A stretch of DNA of 64,000 nucleotides from Diplonema japonicum. Lineage: Eukaryota; Euglenozoa; Diplonemea; Diplonemida; Diplonemidae. The translations under genes were made by a program, and so were the position numbers. Below are positions 1-9,560 of this stretch, piece after piece (positions within the stretch are counted from its first letter, which is position 1; each line of letters begins with the position of its first letter). The notes under the pieces are model-generated. The model ran no database searches and was not told the origin of the DNA. It was given only the letters and a program-made list of their open reading frames with translations. The DNA is taken from contig OZ025686.1 in assembly GCA_964019335.1 (NCBI GenBank), positions 310,001-374,000 on the forward strand, read 5' to 3'.

Positions 1-481
1 CCTCGATGCCACCGGTGGTGGAGAACGCCCAGCAGCTGTGTGGGATGGTGTGTTATTCATCTGGTTATTCGTCTGTCACATACCTCCCGCACTGTGCTTG
101 GTTCTTCACGTGGGTCACGGCACCCTTGGACCTCCAGTCCACCTCGGTGGGTGCACGCAGGCCGGTGCCGTTCCAGGTCGGAGCATCGATCTGTCTGACT
201 TGAAGGTTGTGGTAGACTTTGAACTCAGCGGGGGTCAGGTCGCTGAAGACATTCACCCCGAAGGAGGCACCCATGGTCTGCTCCGCCTCGTAGTCCACAC
301 CTTGCAGAAGGTTCGCGAGGAAGACCTGGTATCTCCTCTCCTCTTCGACAATGGACGCGTACCTCTTGTTGTAGTCTTGCTTGAACACGCTGAACATGGA
401 GCGGGCGTTGCCGCGGATGTACTCCTTGCTCAGACCCTGCACGGTCCCTGCAAGGAGCGCCATGACGATGAGCGACTTCAT
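1..481 (-). CDS. Cathepsin L-like papain-family cysteine protease, 3' part off the window
   Basis: This is the N-terminal part of a C1A cysteine protease, an endopeptidase that probably acts in lysosomes or is secreted. Exons are 84-481 and 1-35, reading leftwards. A hydrophobic start (MKSLIVMALLAGTVQG) looks like a signal peptide. An I29-type prodomain with the FNVFSDLT-like stretch NVFSDLTPAEF follows, and the mature enzyme begins near EVDWRSKGAVTHVKNQ. A 48-nt GT-AG intron (36-83) splits the active-site motif. Splicing gives QCGSCWAF with the catalytic Cys, so the intron is well supported. The start is the only ATG that opens on a signal peptide, and a pyrimidine tract with an AG lies just upstream, as for a trans-splice site. 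The catalytic His and Asn lie beyond the left edge. Family assignment is firm; substrate and subtype are not determinable. Confidence 0.9.
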
Positions 482-553
482 GTTAGTTAATGTAGTGTCT
501 GTGGGGGATCGGGAAACATGCTGGAAGGGGACAACACAACAACAAAAAACTGT

Positions 554-1110
554 TTAAAGAAAAGTTTTCGCCCCGCTCCCCGTCGAGTTCACCATAGATA
601 AGGAGTAAAGAAAAGGGGAGGAGGTAAGAGAGGGACTGTTTGGTGGCCAGCGCCACCCCATCAAGATGGTAAAAGTTTCAGTAAACACAAATGTGTTTAC
701 TTCCCCACGGATGCGCCTGGCGATGTTGAGGTCAAGGTGGTTGAGGGTCTGTTTCTTCCTGTGGATCTGCATCATGACAGCTGCCTGGAAAAGCCCGACC
801 ATGTAGCTCTCCGTCGCTTCCTGCATTGCTTCGAGGGCAGAGGGCTTAAAGGAAAGGCCAGTCTTGTAGTTATTCATTGTCTCCCTCACCAGCCTCTGGA
901 AAGGTGCCTTCTGCAGCAGCAGCTTCGAGGTTTTCTGCAGCTTGAAGATCTCACGAAGGGCAACAGTTCCTGGCCTCCACCTCCTTTTCCCTTCGCTGTC
1001 ATCCTTCTTGCTTTTCTTGGACTTTTTCTCTTTCTTGGCCTTCTTCGACTTATTCGTCACGTCTCCTTGGGAGGCTTCCCACCGGTAGACTTGAGGCTAA
1101 AACGGGGCAT
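554..1110 (-). CDS. Divergent histone H3 variant with apparent frameshifts
   Basis: This is a nucleosome core protein or H3 variant. The histone fold is clear: RWRPGTVALREI, then QKAPFQRLVRE, EATESYMVGLFQ and finally ARRIRGE at about 701. The first ATG (1110) lies behind TTCCCCCCTCCAG, a good trans-splice acceptor, and encodes MPRFSLKSTGGKPPKE, which keeps the canonical KSTGGK segment. That frame hits TGA, and the histone fold continues one base out of frame with a Lys-rich insert. A second problem lies at the end. After RRIRGE the frame runs on for about 50 codons to 554, whereas one fewer G in the GGGG run would stop right after RGK. So either two homopolymer-type sequence errors exist, or this is a decaying copy. 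The usual ARTKQTAR tail is missing. A GT-AG intron 703-637 was considered but gives no sensible exon. Confidence 0.8.
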
Positions 1111-1849
1111 GTGTACCAGAAACTTTCTGGAGGGGGGAAAAAATGGATTAACGTATTTTATAAAAAAAAGTAATGGAGAAAACAAGTACAGAAAAAAAAA
1201 AAAAAAAAAAAAAAAACAAAAAACAAACAAACAAAACGAGGGTGGTCGAAATTTTCTCTTGTCATCTTTCTTTTTTTTCTTTTTTCGAACACCCCTCCCT
1301 ACCCTTGTCCCTCCATAGTCACATCCTGTGTATTACATACAAACCACACACAAGTTCTTTACTGTTCTTCAGAAAAAAAAGGGGGGAGGGGGCATAAGAG
1401 GGAAAGGTAGAGGGAAAGGGGGAGGGTACAATACAAACAACTAAGAGAGACCTGAATCCCGCTCAACAAAGAACCCCAAAAGAAAATATACGGGTCCCTA
1501 TATGTCCCCCTTTTTATAAAAGAAAAAGAAAAAGAAAACAAAAATGAGAAAGGGGGGGGGTAAAAAAAATGGTAACAACAACTTTTTTCTTTTTTTCTTC
1601 GAGTGAGCAAAATTCCTTTTTTTTTTTTTTTTTTGCTTCAGTTCGCATCTCAGTACTGGGGAACAAACCTTCTTGTAGGACTGTGGGAAAAAGAAAAAAA
1701 TTTCCCCCCTAGATTTTTCTACCCTCATACCTAACACTCCTTGGCTGCCCAAGGGGTGAGTAAGCCGAAGTTGGGGAAGCCAGACTGGTAGTGGAGTAAG
1801 GGTTAACCTACAGATTTTTTTTTCTCCAAAAAGTCAAAATTTATTCCCT
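1111..1849. other. Intergenic, homopolymer-rich, no gene seen
   Basis: This stretch holds the 5' flank of the H3 gene and the 3' flank of the next gene upstream. It is dominated by A and T runs, a run of about 22 A near 1193 and a T run near 1617, with G-rich patches. Reading frames here are lysine, phenylalanine or proline homopolymers only. The palindrome GGTTAACC occurs near 1801. Confidence 0.6.
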
Positions 1850-3049
1850 TTAACAAACCAATGTCTCGTAGTAAGCCTTTGGCTTCGACGCTGTAGAAGG
1901 GTACTGAGTAAGGGCGGCTGTAGTGGATAAGGGGCTCATGGGTGAAGCACCACGTGTGGGTTGCGAAGGGGCACGAGAGGAGCTGTGTTGGGGGGACTGG
2001 GACCTGAGAATTGACTGAAGAGCAGTGCGAGCCTGCTGGAGTTTGACTTCATTCTCAAAACCGGCCCCTGCAGAAGAAACGATTGCATCCTGCGCGCGTT
2101 GGAGCTTCTGCTGCAGCATCTGGACCTCAGCGTCCCTCTCAGCAAGCATGGTCTGCAGCTTGAAGATGGTCCCCTGTGCCTCGTTCTGCCCCCCAGCAGG
2201 GAATGATGTGGGCCTGCCATCCTTAGTTTGCAGCGCCTGGATCTTCCCCTCTGCGTCGTGTAGCTTTGCCTGAAGCTCTTTAATAACCGCCCTGTCCTGG
2301 CTTGAACCCTTCTCCGACACGTTCATCGACGACCTGGACGCACGGCGCTGCACGTTTGCTCTCGCTTTGGTCTCCGCCTCCTCTGCCCGCTTCGTCAGCC
2401 TCTTCACCTCCGCCTCCAAGGACTTTATCCTCTCAGATCTCTTCGCCAGGTCCTGCGTCAGCATCTTGATCTTCACCTCCCCCGACCCAGAACTCATGAG
2501 ACGCTGAAGAGACGCGTTCTGTTGCTCCAGCGAGTGCACCTTCGCCCTCGCGTCCGCCAGCTCGGTCTCGACACTGCGTGCCTCGGGGGGGGTGGTAGGG
2601 GGTGCCACAGGGGTTGCGGCCCTATCCGAGTGGACAGACTCTGCCATTTCCGGAACTGGCTCACGGGGCTCTGATGGGGCAAGGGATGCTGCACTTGCCC
2701 TTGCGGTACCTTGGCTCCTGCCGCTGAGGTGGCTGCCCTGCCTTGTCATTTCTTCAGCGGGAGATGACACTTCAGGGATGGGTGTCCCCGCAGCCGCAGC
2801 TGCTGCTGCCGCGGCGCTCTCTGTGACGGACTCCTTCAAGCTAGCCCTGCTCCCCTGCTTCGACAGACCAGGGCCTTGAGATGCCGTGGAGCCCTGCCTT
2901 GACCTTGCCTTCACACTGTCGGGGGACGTAATAGGTGTCTTGGGAGGAAGGGCAGACGCTGTAGAGCCCTGCCTGGACCTGGCAGGCGTACCTGGGGTGG
3001 GCACAGGGGTGGTCGCTGTGGCAGCTGGTGAGTTGAGATTCTCGCTCAT
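1850..3049 (-). CDS. Ser/Thr-rich coiled-coil protein with repeated RQGS motifs
   Basis: The protein has 399 residues and no recognised catalytic domain. The first 170 residues are disordered and rich in Ser, Pro, Thr and Ala. They carry repeated basic-Ser motifs (RSRQGSTAS twice, KQGSRAS, RQGSHLS) that look like basophilic kinase sites, plus a run of nine Ala. Residues about 165-350 form heptad-type coiled coil (for example VETELADARAKVHSLEQQ and LQTMLAERDAEVQMLQQKL). The tail is again Ser/Pro rich. There is no signal peptide or membrane segment. The composition suggests a cytoskeleton-associated or scaffold protein, but this is inference. No intron is needed. The ATG at 3049 is the first in frame, after a leader with AG acceptors. 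Confidence 0.8.
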   Translation of the reverse strand: MSENLNSPAATATTPVPTPGTPARSRQGSTASALPPKTPITSPDSVKARSRQGSTASQGPGLSKQGSRASLKESVTESAAAAAAAAAGTPIPEVSSPAEEMTRQGSHLSGRSQGTARASAASLAPSEPREPVPEMAESVHSDRAATPVAPPTTPPEARSVETELADARAKVHSLEQQNASLQRLMSSGSGEVKIKMLTQDLAKRSERIKSLEAEVKRLTKRAEEAETKARANVQRRASRSSMNVSEKGSSQDRAVIKELQAKLHDAEGKIQALQTKDGRPTSFPAGGQNEAQGTIFKLQTMLAERDAEVQMLQQKLQRAQDAIVSSAGAGFENEVKLQQARTALQSILRSQSPQHSSSRAPSQPTRGASPMSPLSTTAALTQYPSTASKPKAYYETLVC

Positions 3050-3197
3050 TGTTCGTTTGTTTGTTTAGCTTCCCTGAGCTGCGTGATGTGCTGCACAACC
3101 CTTTGTGCCAGATACTTAAAATACTAATGTAGTGTAAGCACCCATGGGCCTTGTTTTTTTTTTTTTTTTTTTCCTTTCCCTTTTGTAAAAGGGTAGC

Positions 3198-3464
3198 CTA
3201 CAGGTTGGGGTAAGTGGGGTTCCCAGGGAGGACTAGCTGCCTGGGGTTCTTGTGGTTCAAAGTCGCGTTGCGGTCCTGTGTGTTGTTGTGGTTCTTCCCC
3301 CCTTCCCCCCCAAGAAAACAAAAACACACCTCAATCTCGTAGTTAAACTTTGCAGTCCCAACAGCAGCACCAGAGCCGTACCTGGCGTGGCTCCCCCAGT
3401 TCCCACCGTGCTGCTGTGTGCCGTCGAACACACTCAGGGGCTTCATCAGGCCGTTGGCGGGCAT
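3198..3464 (-). CDS. Small conserved protein A, copy 1 (70 aa, one intron)
   Basis: The two exons are 3330-3464 and 3198-3275, with a 54-nt GT-AG intron at 3276-3329. The spliced product starts MPANGLMKPLSVFDGTQQHG and ends NHKNPRQLVLPGNPTYPNL. It is hydrophilic with Gly, Asn and Tyr, and has no signal peptide or membrane helix. I do not recognise the family. A second copy at 22467-22733 encodes the same residues with the same intron, which supports a real gene and this splicing. This copy stops with TAG, the other with TGA, because the flanks diverge exactly at the stop codon. Size and composition would fit a small structural protein such as an axonemal microtubule inner protein, but that is a guess. 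Confidence 0.8.
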   Translation of the reverse strand: MPANGLMKPLSVFDGTQQHGGNWGSHARYGSGAAVGTAKFNYEIEVCFCFLGGEGGKNHNNTQDRNATLNHKNPRQLVLPGNPTYPNL

Positions 3465-3719
3465 TTTGGTTTTCTTTTGGGGTTTTTTTTAATAGTGTAT
3501 CTACTTAATGCATTCATCTTCTTTACAAAAAAAAAGACAAGAAAACTGGCAAACGTAAGGGGGCGAGGCGGGGAGGGGGGGGGGGGGGGGGGTAACAAAC
3601 CAAAAAAAAAAAAAAAAACAGACTCAACTGATAGTTCGTCCCCCTTTTTTTGAATTTATTTTTTTTTTGTTGTTCATGTTCTCACGCACAGGGATGTTTT
3701 TATCGCTTCCGTTTCGTTC

Positions 3720-4997
3720 TCACAGTTCGACCGTTTTGGACGCAGCTGTGTTGCGCTCTATCTCTTGGACGGACTCCATGGCCATGTCGGCGGTCTGCTG
3801 CAGGTTCCCGATGTTGGCCCACACAGACGAAAGGTGCCGTTTCTGTTCCAACTCCGCGGGGCTCGGTTTGGAGTACGAATCCAACATCTCTACAAGACTC
3901 GACTTCCTCTCCCGAAAGGCCGCATTCTGCACCAAATAATCATTCGGGTGCGGGTTAGGCGTTGCAGTGAAATCCCTCTCCGCCGTTTCAAGCTGCTGGA
4001 AAAAGCTCGCGGTCGACTGCATGAGCTCGGGACCCGACAGTTTCTTGAACATCGCGTCGTTCTGAGCATATTTCTTCCTGACAGCCATAAGAGCCAAGAT
4101 CACACCCATGAAGACGACAAATACCACACCACAGCCTATAAGCAACATAAGAGTCAACAAATCATTATCACTCTTGCTACCATTACACACTGGCATTACA
4201 CCCACAGTGATGTTAACAGAAGGAGACAGACAAGAACAGATAAAATCGCCTTTCACGGTGAGACGAGGGTCACGGCACTCAGCCTTGACTCCACAGGGCG
4301 CGAGGCGACACTCATCTTCACCTACGAACTCAGTACAGTTGACGTTCACCTCATCGTCATAGAACGACATAATAAAGGAAGTTGTGAGGTCCAGTGAGTA
4401 ATCGGTGTATGTGTTGATCTCACGGGGAGCGGTTACTACAGAAGAGTTTAATGATGGTAGAGGTGAGCTTTCTGATGGGTTGCAGGTGTCGTTAAGCCAG
4501 GTCGCGATGTCACGGGAAGTACCTAGGTTCTCGATCACTGTTAGAAATTCAGAGTTTGGTGAAAATTGTGTAATGGTCACCCGTAAGTTGGAGCTTGGTG
4601 TTGCGGTGAGAACCAGTGGGGGTACAGGGATGTCAGGCATTATGTCGGCGCATGTTTTTCCTATCCACACTCCGCGGCCCATGACACTGTCGGTGCCTTT
4701 TAACGGGAGGTACACAGTGTCGTTGGCGGGGATGACACCTGCGGCGCCGCTTTGTCCCCCGAATTCGAAGCCTTCTGGGTTGTTGAACCTGCATGGGAGC
4801 TTGCTTACTATCATCTCGCCCTCCCACCCGACTACCCGCACCTCGTTTTCCTCTCCGGTCAGCTGGAATTTTATCGTCCCGAGGTCTTCAAACACCGCCT
4901 TGCTGTTCCATGGGCCCACGCTTTGACAGCGGCCGCTGTTCGCGAACAGCAGAAAAACTAACACGATTGGGATCGCTGTGCGATTCATGGTTGGCAT
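3720..4997 (-). CDS. Type I membrane protein with EGF-like module
   Basis: The protein has 425 residues. A signal peptide (NRTAIPIVLVFLLFANSGRC) is followed by an extracellular part of about 260 residues with several N-glycosylation sequons. A Cys-rich segment ordered like an EGF-like domain comes next (CRLAPCGVKAECRDPR then DFICSC). A single transmembrane helix (LLTLMLLIGCGVVFVVFMGVILAL) lies at about residues 283-308. The cytoplasmic tail of about 115 residues contains helical segments. This topology is typical of a surface receptor or adhesion protein at the plasma membrane or flagellum, though ligand and role are unknown. Two ATGs, at 4997 and 4988, precede the signal peptide, and either may be used. 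No intron is seen. Confidence 0.85.
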   Translation of the reverse strand: MPTMNRTAIPIVLVFLLFANSGRCQSVGPWNSKAVFEDLGTIKFQLTGEENEVRVVGWEGEMIVSKLPCRFNNPEGFEFGGQSGAAGVIPANDTVYLPLKGTDSVMGRGVWIGKTCADIMPDIPVPPLVLTATPSSNLRVTITQFSPNSEFLTVIENLGTSRDIATWLNDTCNPSESSPLPSLNSSVVTAPREINTYTDYSLDLTTSFIMSFYDDEVNVNCTEFVGEDECRLAPCGVKAECRDPRLTVKGDFICSCLSPSVNITVGVMPVCNGSKSDNDLLTLMLLIGCGVVFVVFMGVILALMAVRKKYAQNDAMFKKLSGPELMQSTASFFQQLETAERDFTATPNPHPNDYLVQNAAFRERKSSLVEMLDSYSKPSPAELEQKRHLSSVWANIGNLQQTADMAMESVQEIERNTAASKTVEL

Positions 4998-5247
4998 TGC
5001 ATTTTTTTCCCCCTTTCTTTTTTTTTTTCCCCCCCCTTATCCTTGGAGGAAAACTAGGAGGGAAACAAAAGGGGGAAACAAAAAAAAAGGGGGTAAAACT
5101 GTTTTAAAAAAACAAAAACAAAAACAAAAAATGCACTGTAACTTTTCCTTTGCGGGATTTTTTTTCTTTTTTTTTTTTTTTTTTTGGAAAAAAAAAAAAA
5201 AAAAAAAAAGACAAAAAACAAAAACAAAACCCCCCGTCCAAAAATCT

Positions 5248-6313
5248 TTAAACAGCGGACCTTGCAGTGTGAGCCGTCGCGGGACGTTGTTTTTTCCTCC
5301 CTGCAGTGGAGGCGGACACATAAGACGAAGCAGGTGGCGTGGGGACGGGCTCGGCCTCTGTTTCCCGCACCTTTTCCGCAGCCTCGTGACATCTCTTGGC
5401 GAGCATCCCCGCGTAGTTGTTGTTATAATTTTGAAAGTTTACAGTGGGCTGGTACGAAGCCGCTGTCTGTGACATCATCGTCCCCTTGAGATGCCCATCG
5501 AGCAGATTTCCCCAAGGGGCACGACACCCAGTGCCTCGACTAGAGAACACACGCGGAGACGCCACATTAGGAATAGGCTTGGCTGACCCGAAAAATGCAT
5601 CATACGTGGTCCCCTTATTGTTTGCAGATTGAAGCGTTTTCGGCTTTACAACAGGGCGACCGCATGTTGTAGAGGCCATTGCTCGGCTGCCTACATCAGA
5701 GTCTTCAACAACGTGGGGTAGGCTACTTGATACTAAGGATGCCTTGGGGGTGGGTTGACCTTTGGAGGATTTTTTTTTGACGCCCATCGATTTGTTGGCT
5801 ACTCCTATATTACGTAGATGGATGTGCTCTGCGGTGTTGTGGATCCCCTCTACCGTATACGTTGTTTTGTAGTCGGAGATCCCATTGAACAACCTTAGTG
5901 GTTTTATCTTGCCAAAGATTTCGCGGAACATCTGCCTTTCGGTCTCGCCAGACATTGCCAGCCACAGCGCCACCAGTTTCCTGTACTCCTTTGCGACGTG
6001 CTCGCCGCCGTGTTTTTTCATTATGACCCTTGCCTTTAGCATGTTTTCTTCGTCCGCCTTCTTCATCACTGTCCTGTTCTCGGGCAGCATCACGGCGCGC
6101 ACCACGGTTTTAAACTTCGCTCTCTGCTGTGCAGTGGAGTAGTTGTTGTACCAGTTTTCTACGGACACACGATGTTCTTCGGCGATGAACCGTTTGTATT
6201 TTCCCTTTTTTTTTGTATATTGTCATATATATTCATACCTGTAGCAAGTGGTAAGTGCTGGTAGGGGCACCAACTTCGACTGTCACGTTCAAGTGGTTTA
6301 TCTGGTCGGCCAT
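5248..6313 (-). CDS. Unknown 343-aa protein with a 34-nt intron
   Basis: Exon 1 is 6239-6313 (MADQINHLNVTVEVG...HLLQ) and exon 2 is 5248-6204. The 34-nt intron 6205-6238 runs from GTATGAATAT to nine A and G. Splicing restores one frame (LLQ-GKYKRFIAEEHRVSVENW), while other AG choices give a stop. The N-terminal 130 residues look folded and helical, rich in Lys and Arg (KFKTVVRAVMLPENRTVMKK, EYRKLVALWLAMSG). The rest is disordered, with Ser, Pro and Asn and a basic end (GRKKQRPATAHTARSAV). There is no signal peptide or membrane span. I do not recognise it. The PATAHTARSA-like tail resembles disordered tails of flagellum-associated proteins, but this is weak. Confidence 0.75.
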
Positions 6314-6657
6314 TGCCCCCTCCCGTCCTTTTTTTTTTTTTGAATTTGTTTTCCAAAACGGGGCAGGGGGGCGGGTGTTTTCTTTTTTTTTTTTTTCTTT
6401 AAGAGCCCCAAAAAAATCGTTTTTTTTTTTAACACATGTGGCAGGATTATATTTGCTTCAGACAATCACCAAAAATCGTCAAAAAAAAAACCCCCCCTGG
6501 AAAAAAAAACACTGCTAACATTCAAACAAGGAAAATGAACACGAAAAAATACACAGGGTAAGGGAGGGGGTCCTACGTTCGATCAAATATCAATACAGAA
6601 ATTTTAAAAAAAAGGGGGGGGGGAAACAACTCTAATCTATCTTTTTATTTTTAACTT

Positions 6658-7239
6658 TCAACTCCCCACCCACCGCACTATCGATAACATGGAAGAGGTG
6701 GTTGAGGCAGAGTTCCCTGACGACGCTGACCCACTGCGCGGTTCCACACCGTAGTAGGAAGGGCAAGGCGAAACAGCTGAAGAAAAAGGTGTAGGGGGGT
6801 AATGCCGTAATGGCCCTTTGAGAGGCGGTGCAAATGCAGAGACACCAACACCAAGAGGCACACGTGGGGAGGAGGAAGAAGGTAGAGAACTGCTTTCCCT
6901 GTATTGGGGATTGGGTTCCCTTTTGTAGTAAAATAATTTTGTCCAAAACAGCTTTAGATACGCCCTCTCTACTAGTTTTTCTCGGTGCAGGGCGGCCCGA
7001 GTAGCATATTTTGCTATTCCTGCGTTTAGTTTTAAACTCCTTTCCAATTCTCCTTCGACCATCTCCAGCATCTCACCAGACCGTCTCTTCTCTGTCTCCG
7101 CTCGGGTTTTGTCTTCTTCTTTCTCCTCCTCCATTACCCGCAGCATCTCTTTCAATCTTTGGCACTCCATCTCCTTCCTTTCGATTTCATAGCACAGTTC
7201 ATCGATATTTTCTCTTATCTTTTCAGGATCGACCCACAT
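6658..7239 (-). CDS. Small coiled-coil protein, unknown function
   Basis: The protein has 193 residues. Residues 1-75 form a charged coiled coil (ENIDELCYEIERKEMECQRL, then a Glu/Lys-rich stretch to VEGELERSLKL). A basic helical segment (ALHREKLVERAYLKLFWTKL) follows, and then a disordered Ser/Pro/Gly tail (SSSLPSSSSPRVPLG onward). There is no signal peptide. The ATG at 7239 is the first in frame and opens directly on the coiled coil. Nothing identifies the family, and a cytoskeletal or scaffolding role is possible only by analogy. Confidence 0.7.
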   Translation of the reverse strand: MWVDPEKIRENIDELCYEIERKEMECQRLKEMLRVMEEEKEEDKTRAETEKRRSGEMLEMVEGELERSLKLNAGIAKYATRAALHREKLVERAYLKLFWTKLFYYKREPNPQYRESSSLPSSSSPRVPLGVGVSAFAPPLKGPLRHYPPTPFSSAVSPCPSYYGVEPRSGSASSGNSASTTSSMLSIVRWVGS

Positions 7240-7590
7240 TTACCTTAAAAAAAAAAGAAAACCCCCCTCCCCCACCCACTCTCACCTTCTTTTCTTGAGT
7301 TTGCTCCAGAAGGAAGGTTTATGTGATTACCAATTAACAACAGGAAAAAGAGGAGGGTAAAAGAAAGAAAGCGAGAAAAAAAAGGGGGGGGTGAGGTGCT
7401 ACAAACATAATGGTAGAGGGTGGGAGGGGGAAGATACAGGGATAAGATAGAAGAAAGAAGAAAAATACAATATTTATTTCGGGGGGGGGGGTGGAAACTT
7501 AGACAACCTAGGGGGCAAAAGTAATAGAAAGATACGGGAATGGAAAATACAATGGGTGTCTACATGTCAAGAGAAGAGAGCAGGGCGGGT
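7240..7590. other. Intergenic, purine-rich simple sequence
   Basis: This holds the 3' flank of gene B copy 1 and the leader of the next gene. It consists of GA-rich and poly-A/G stretches. No reading frame, RNA gene or clear repeat is visible. Confidence 0.5.
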
Positions 7591-8557
7591 TCACATCCTG
7601 TCGTAATGGTGGAGGGAATGCTGGTCCCTCAGTGCAGAGATGGCGGAGTGGTGCTCGTAGCCACGGCTTGAAAGAGGAGGAACCACGGCAGCCGAAGCAG
7701 AGGCGATGGGAATGGACGAAATGGGCACAGCAGAGATGGGCACAGCAGAGATGGCGGGAGACGTACCTGCACCAGTGACCTGGACTCTTCCAGGGCTGCC
7801 CGACCTGGCTGTCCTGCCAGTGAAGCTTTGGAAGTCGGTCCTGAGTTTCATCTCCTTGGTCTCGAGACTGTCCCTCTGTTCCCTGAGACGGACCTCCTGC
7901 TCCAAGAGAGGCTTCTCGTCGTCGTCCACAGACCTGCGGCGGGACCCGAAGTCGATGTTTTCCTGTTCCAGCTGTGACACGGTCCTCTCCTGTGAATCCA
8001 CAGCCTGTCCCGCATTTATCTCCTCCGTCTTCCTCAAGGACTCCTTTTCTTGCGCCGACGCCAGCTCCCTCTGGTCTACGTCCTTCTGCGCGAGCTGCCT
8101 CGCAACGTCGTTCGCTGCGTCGCGCAGGGCCGCCGCCGCCGCACGCTCCCTCTCCTGCCTCGCTGCCACCTCCGTCTCCGCATCCGCCGCCCTGTCCGCT
8201 GCGAGGTGCACCTCCCGCCTCGCCTCGTTCTCTCCCATCATCGCGTCCTGCTCCTTCGCCTGTGCTTGGGAGAGGTCCCCACGCATCCTCTCTGCGTTCG
8301 TCCTCTGCACATCCACCTCCCTGTGCTGCTCCTGCAGGAGCCTCTCGATCTCCCTCAACCTCTCCTCCGCCTTCGCCACCTCCTGCTCCTGTGTCTGCAG
8401 GCGGCGCGACGCCACCTCGACAGCCCTCTGCGCCTCCGCGAGCTCCAGCTGGCGCTGCCTCTCCCTGTCCTTCGCCCTGTTCAGGTCTGCCATCCTCTCC
8501 CTCAGGTCTGCTCTTGCCCTTTCTGTGTCTTCGTGGGCGTTGTCCAATGCGCTCTGC

Positions 8558-8591
<34 letters not shown>

Positions 8592-9123
8592 CCCTTCTTC
8601 TTAAATACCTTTGCTGCCTGCTCACGAGCCTGTGCATCCGCCACTACCTGCAGCTGGGTTTGGAGCTTGTGCTCAGCAGCATCGGTGTCCGATTGGGCTT
8701 GAGCGTGTGCCGTGCGAGCCGCCGCCTCCCTCTGCCTCAGCTCGTCCAGAAGCCTCTTCGCCGCCTCGATGGCGTCTCTCTGCGCGTTCTCTGTCCAGAA
8801 GTCCTTCGCGCGGTAGTACAGGCAGTCGATCATCGTGGGGTACAGTTCACCGAACCTCTGGAACTCCCCCAGCGTGATCACCTTGTCGCTGTTCGCATCC
8901 GCCTTCTCAAACAAGTCGTTCACAGTCGCAGACGAGAACCCCACGTTCAGCTTCCTGAACTGTGCAACGAAGCTCTCCAGGTCGATGGAGCGGCACTTCC
9001 TCGAATCGAAGTCGTCGAAAAGGCGGCGCACCTGTGTTGTGTTGTGTTGTGTTGTTGCTGGTTCTGCTTGCTGCACACCTTTTCGTCATGGTTGATGTGG
9101 TCGGGCCAGTTTGTCAGCGACAT
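7591..9123 (-). CDS. EF-hand/coiled-coil protein B, copy 1 (476 aa)
   Basis: Three exons are 9079-9123, 8609-9031 and 7591-8553. The introns (9032-9078, 47 nt; 8554-8608, 55 nt with a run of 33 T on the + strand) are GT-AG, and all exons are whole codons. The product begins MSLTNWPDHINHDEK-VRRLF. Two EF-hand-like loops follow (DFDSRKCRSIDLESF and DANSDKVITLGEF, about residues 20-75), so it may bind calcium; the first loop has weak ligands. Residues about 100-400 are one long charged coiled coil, then a Ser/Pro/Val tail ends HSAISALRDQHSLHHYDRM. There is no signal peptide or membrane span. The architecture suggests a flagellar or cytoskeletal rod protein, which is inference. A near-identical paralogue lies at 20768-22335 and differs mainly near the C-terminus. 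Confidence 0.85.
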
Positions 9124-9284
9124 TGTCTTCGGTTCCAAGGCTCCTGAGGTGGAAATACATTCAAATAAAGCAACAGGAGGGGGAAACAAATGCTGCGGGT
9201 TCCAGTGGGCGAGGAGAAATAAAATTTGCCCCACTAAAAAAAGAAAAGATTTCCCAGTATTCTCCCACCCCGGCCCATTACCAA

Positions 9285-9527
9285 GTTAGTATTCCAGAGT
9301 TAACACTGCTGGTTTGCGGAGGTAAAGGGGAGAAAGACGACTTTGTACCATGAAACCTCCCCACAGAATAGTGCTTGGGGAAGGGTAGCAGGAGTGGGAC
9401 CCAAGACATAAATAAATGCTGTTCCCTTTGTCTCCCTTCCTTCCAGGACGTTTCTTTGCTTGGTTTATTCGTTTCTCTTTACCCCCCCTTTTTTTTAATA
9501 ATATTCTCCAAGAAGAACAAACAAGAG

Positions 9528-9560
<33 letters not shown>

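Noticed and set aside
637-703. Intron at the end of the H3 gene (GTAAAC to AAACAG)
   Set aside because: The splice sites look acceptable, but the downstream exon gives no H3-like end and no early stop. A one-base G-run difference explains the end better.
6159-6356. Separate 65-aa gene before the 5248-6313 gene
   Set aside because: Its frame crosses the 34-nt intron. Exon 1 in the proper phase joins to the next exon without a stop, so it is one gene.
8550-8610. Reading straight through the poly-T tract of gene B as protein
   Set aside because: Clean GT-AG boundaries and whole-codon exons on either side show an intron. Read-through would put a Lys run in and shift to a Gly/Arg/Glu-rich frame.
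7706-9289. Long + strand frames over gene B copy 1 (and the same over copy 2)
   Set aside because: Antisense shadows of a coiled-coil gene. They contain Ser/Cys/Leu-rich nonsense and read through the T-run intron as poly-Phe.
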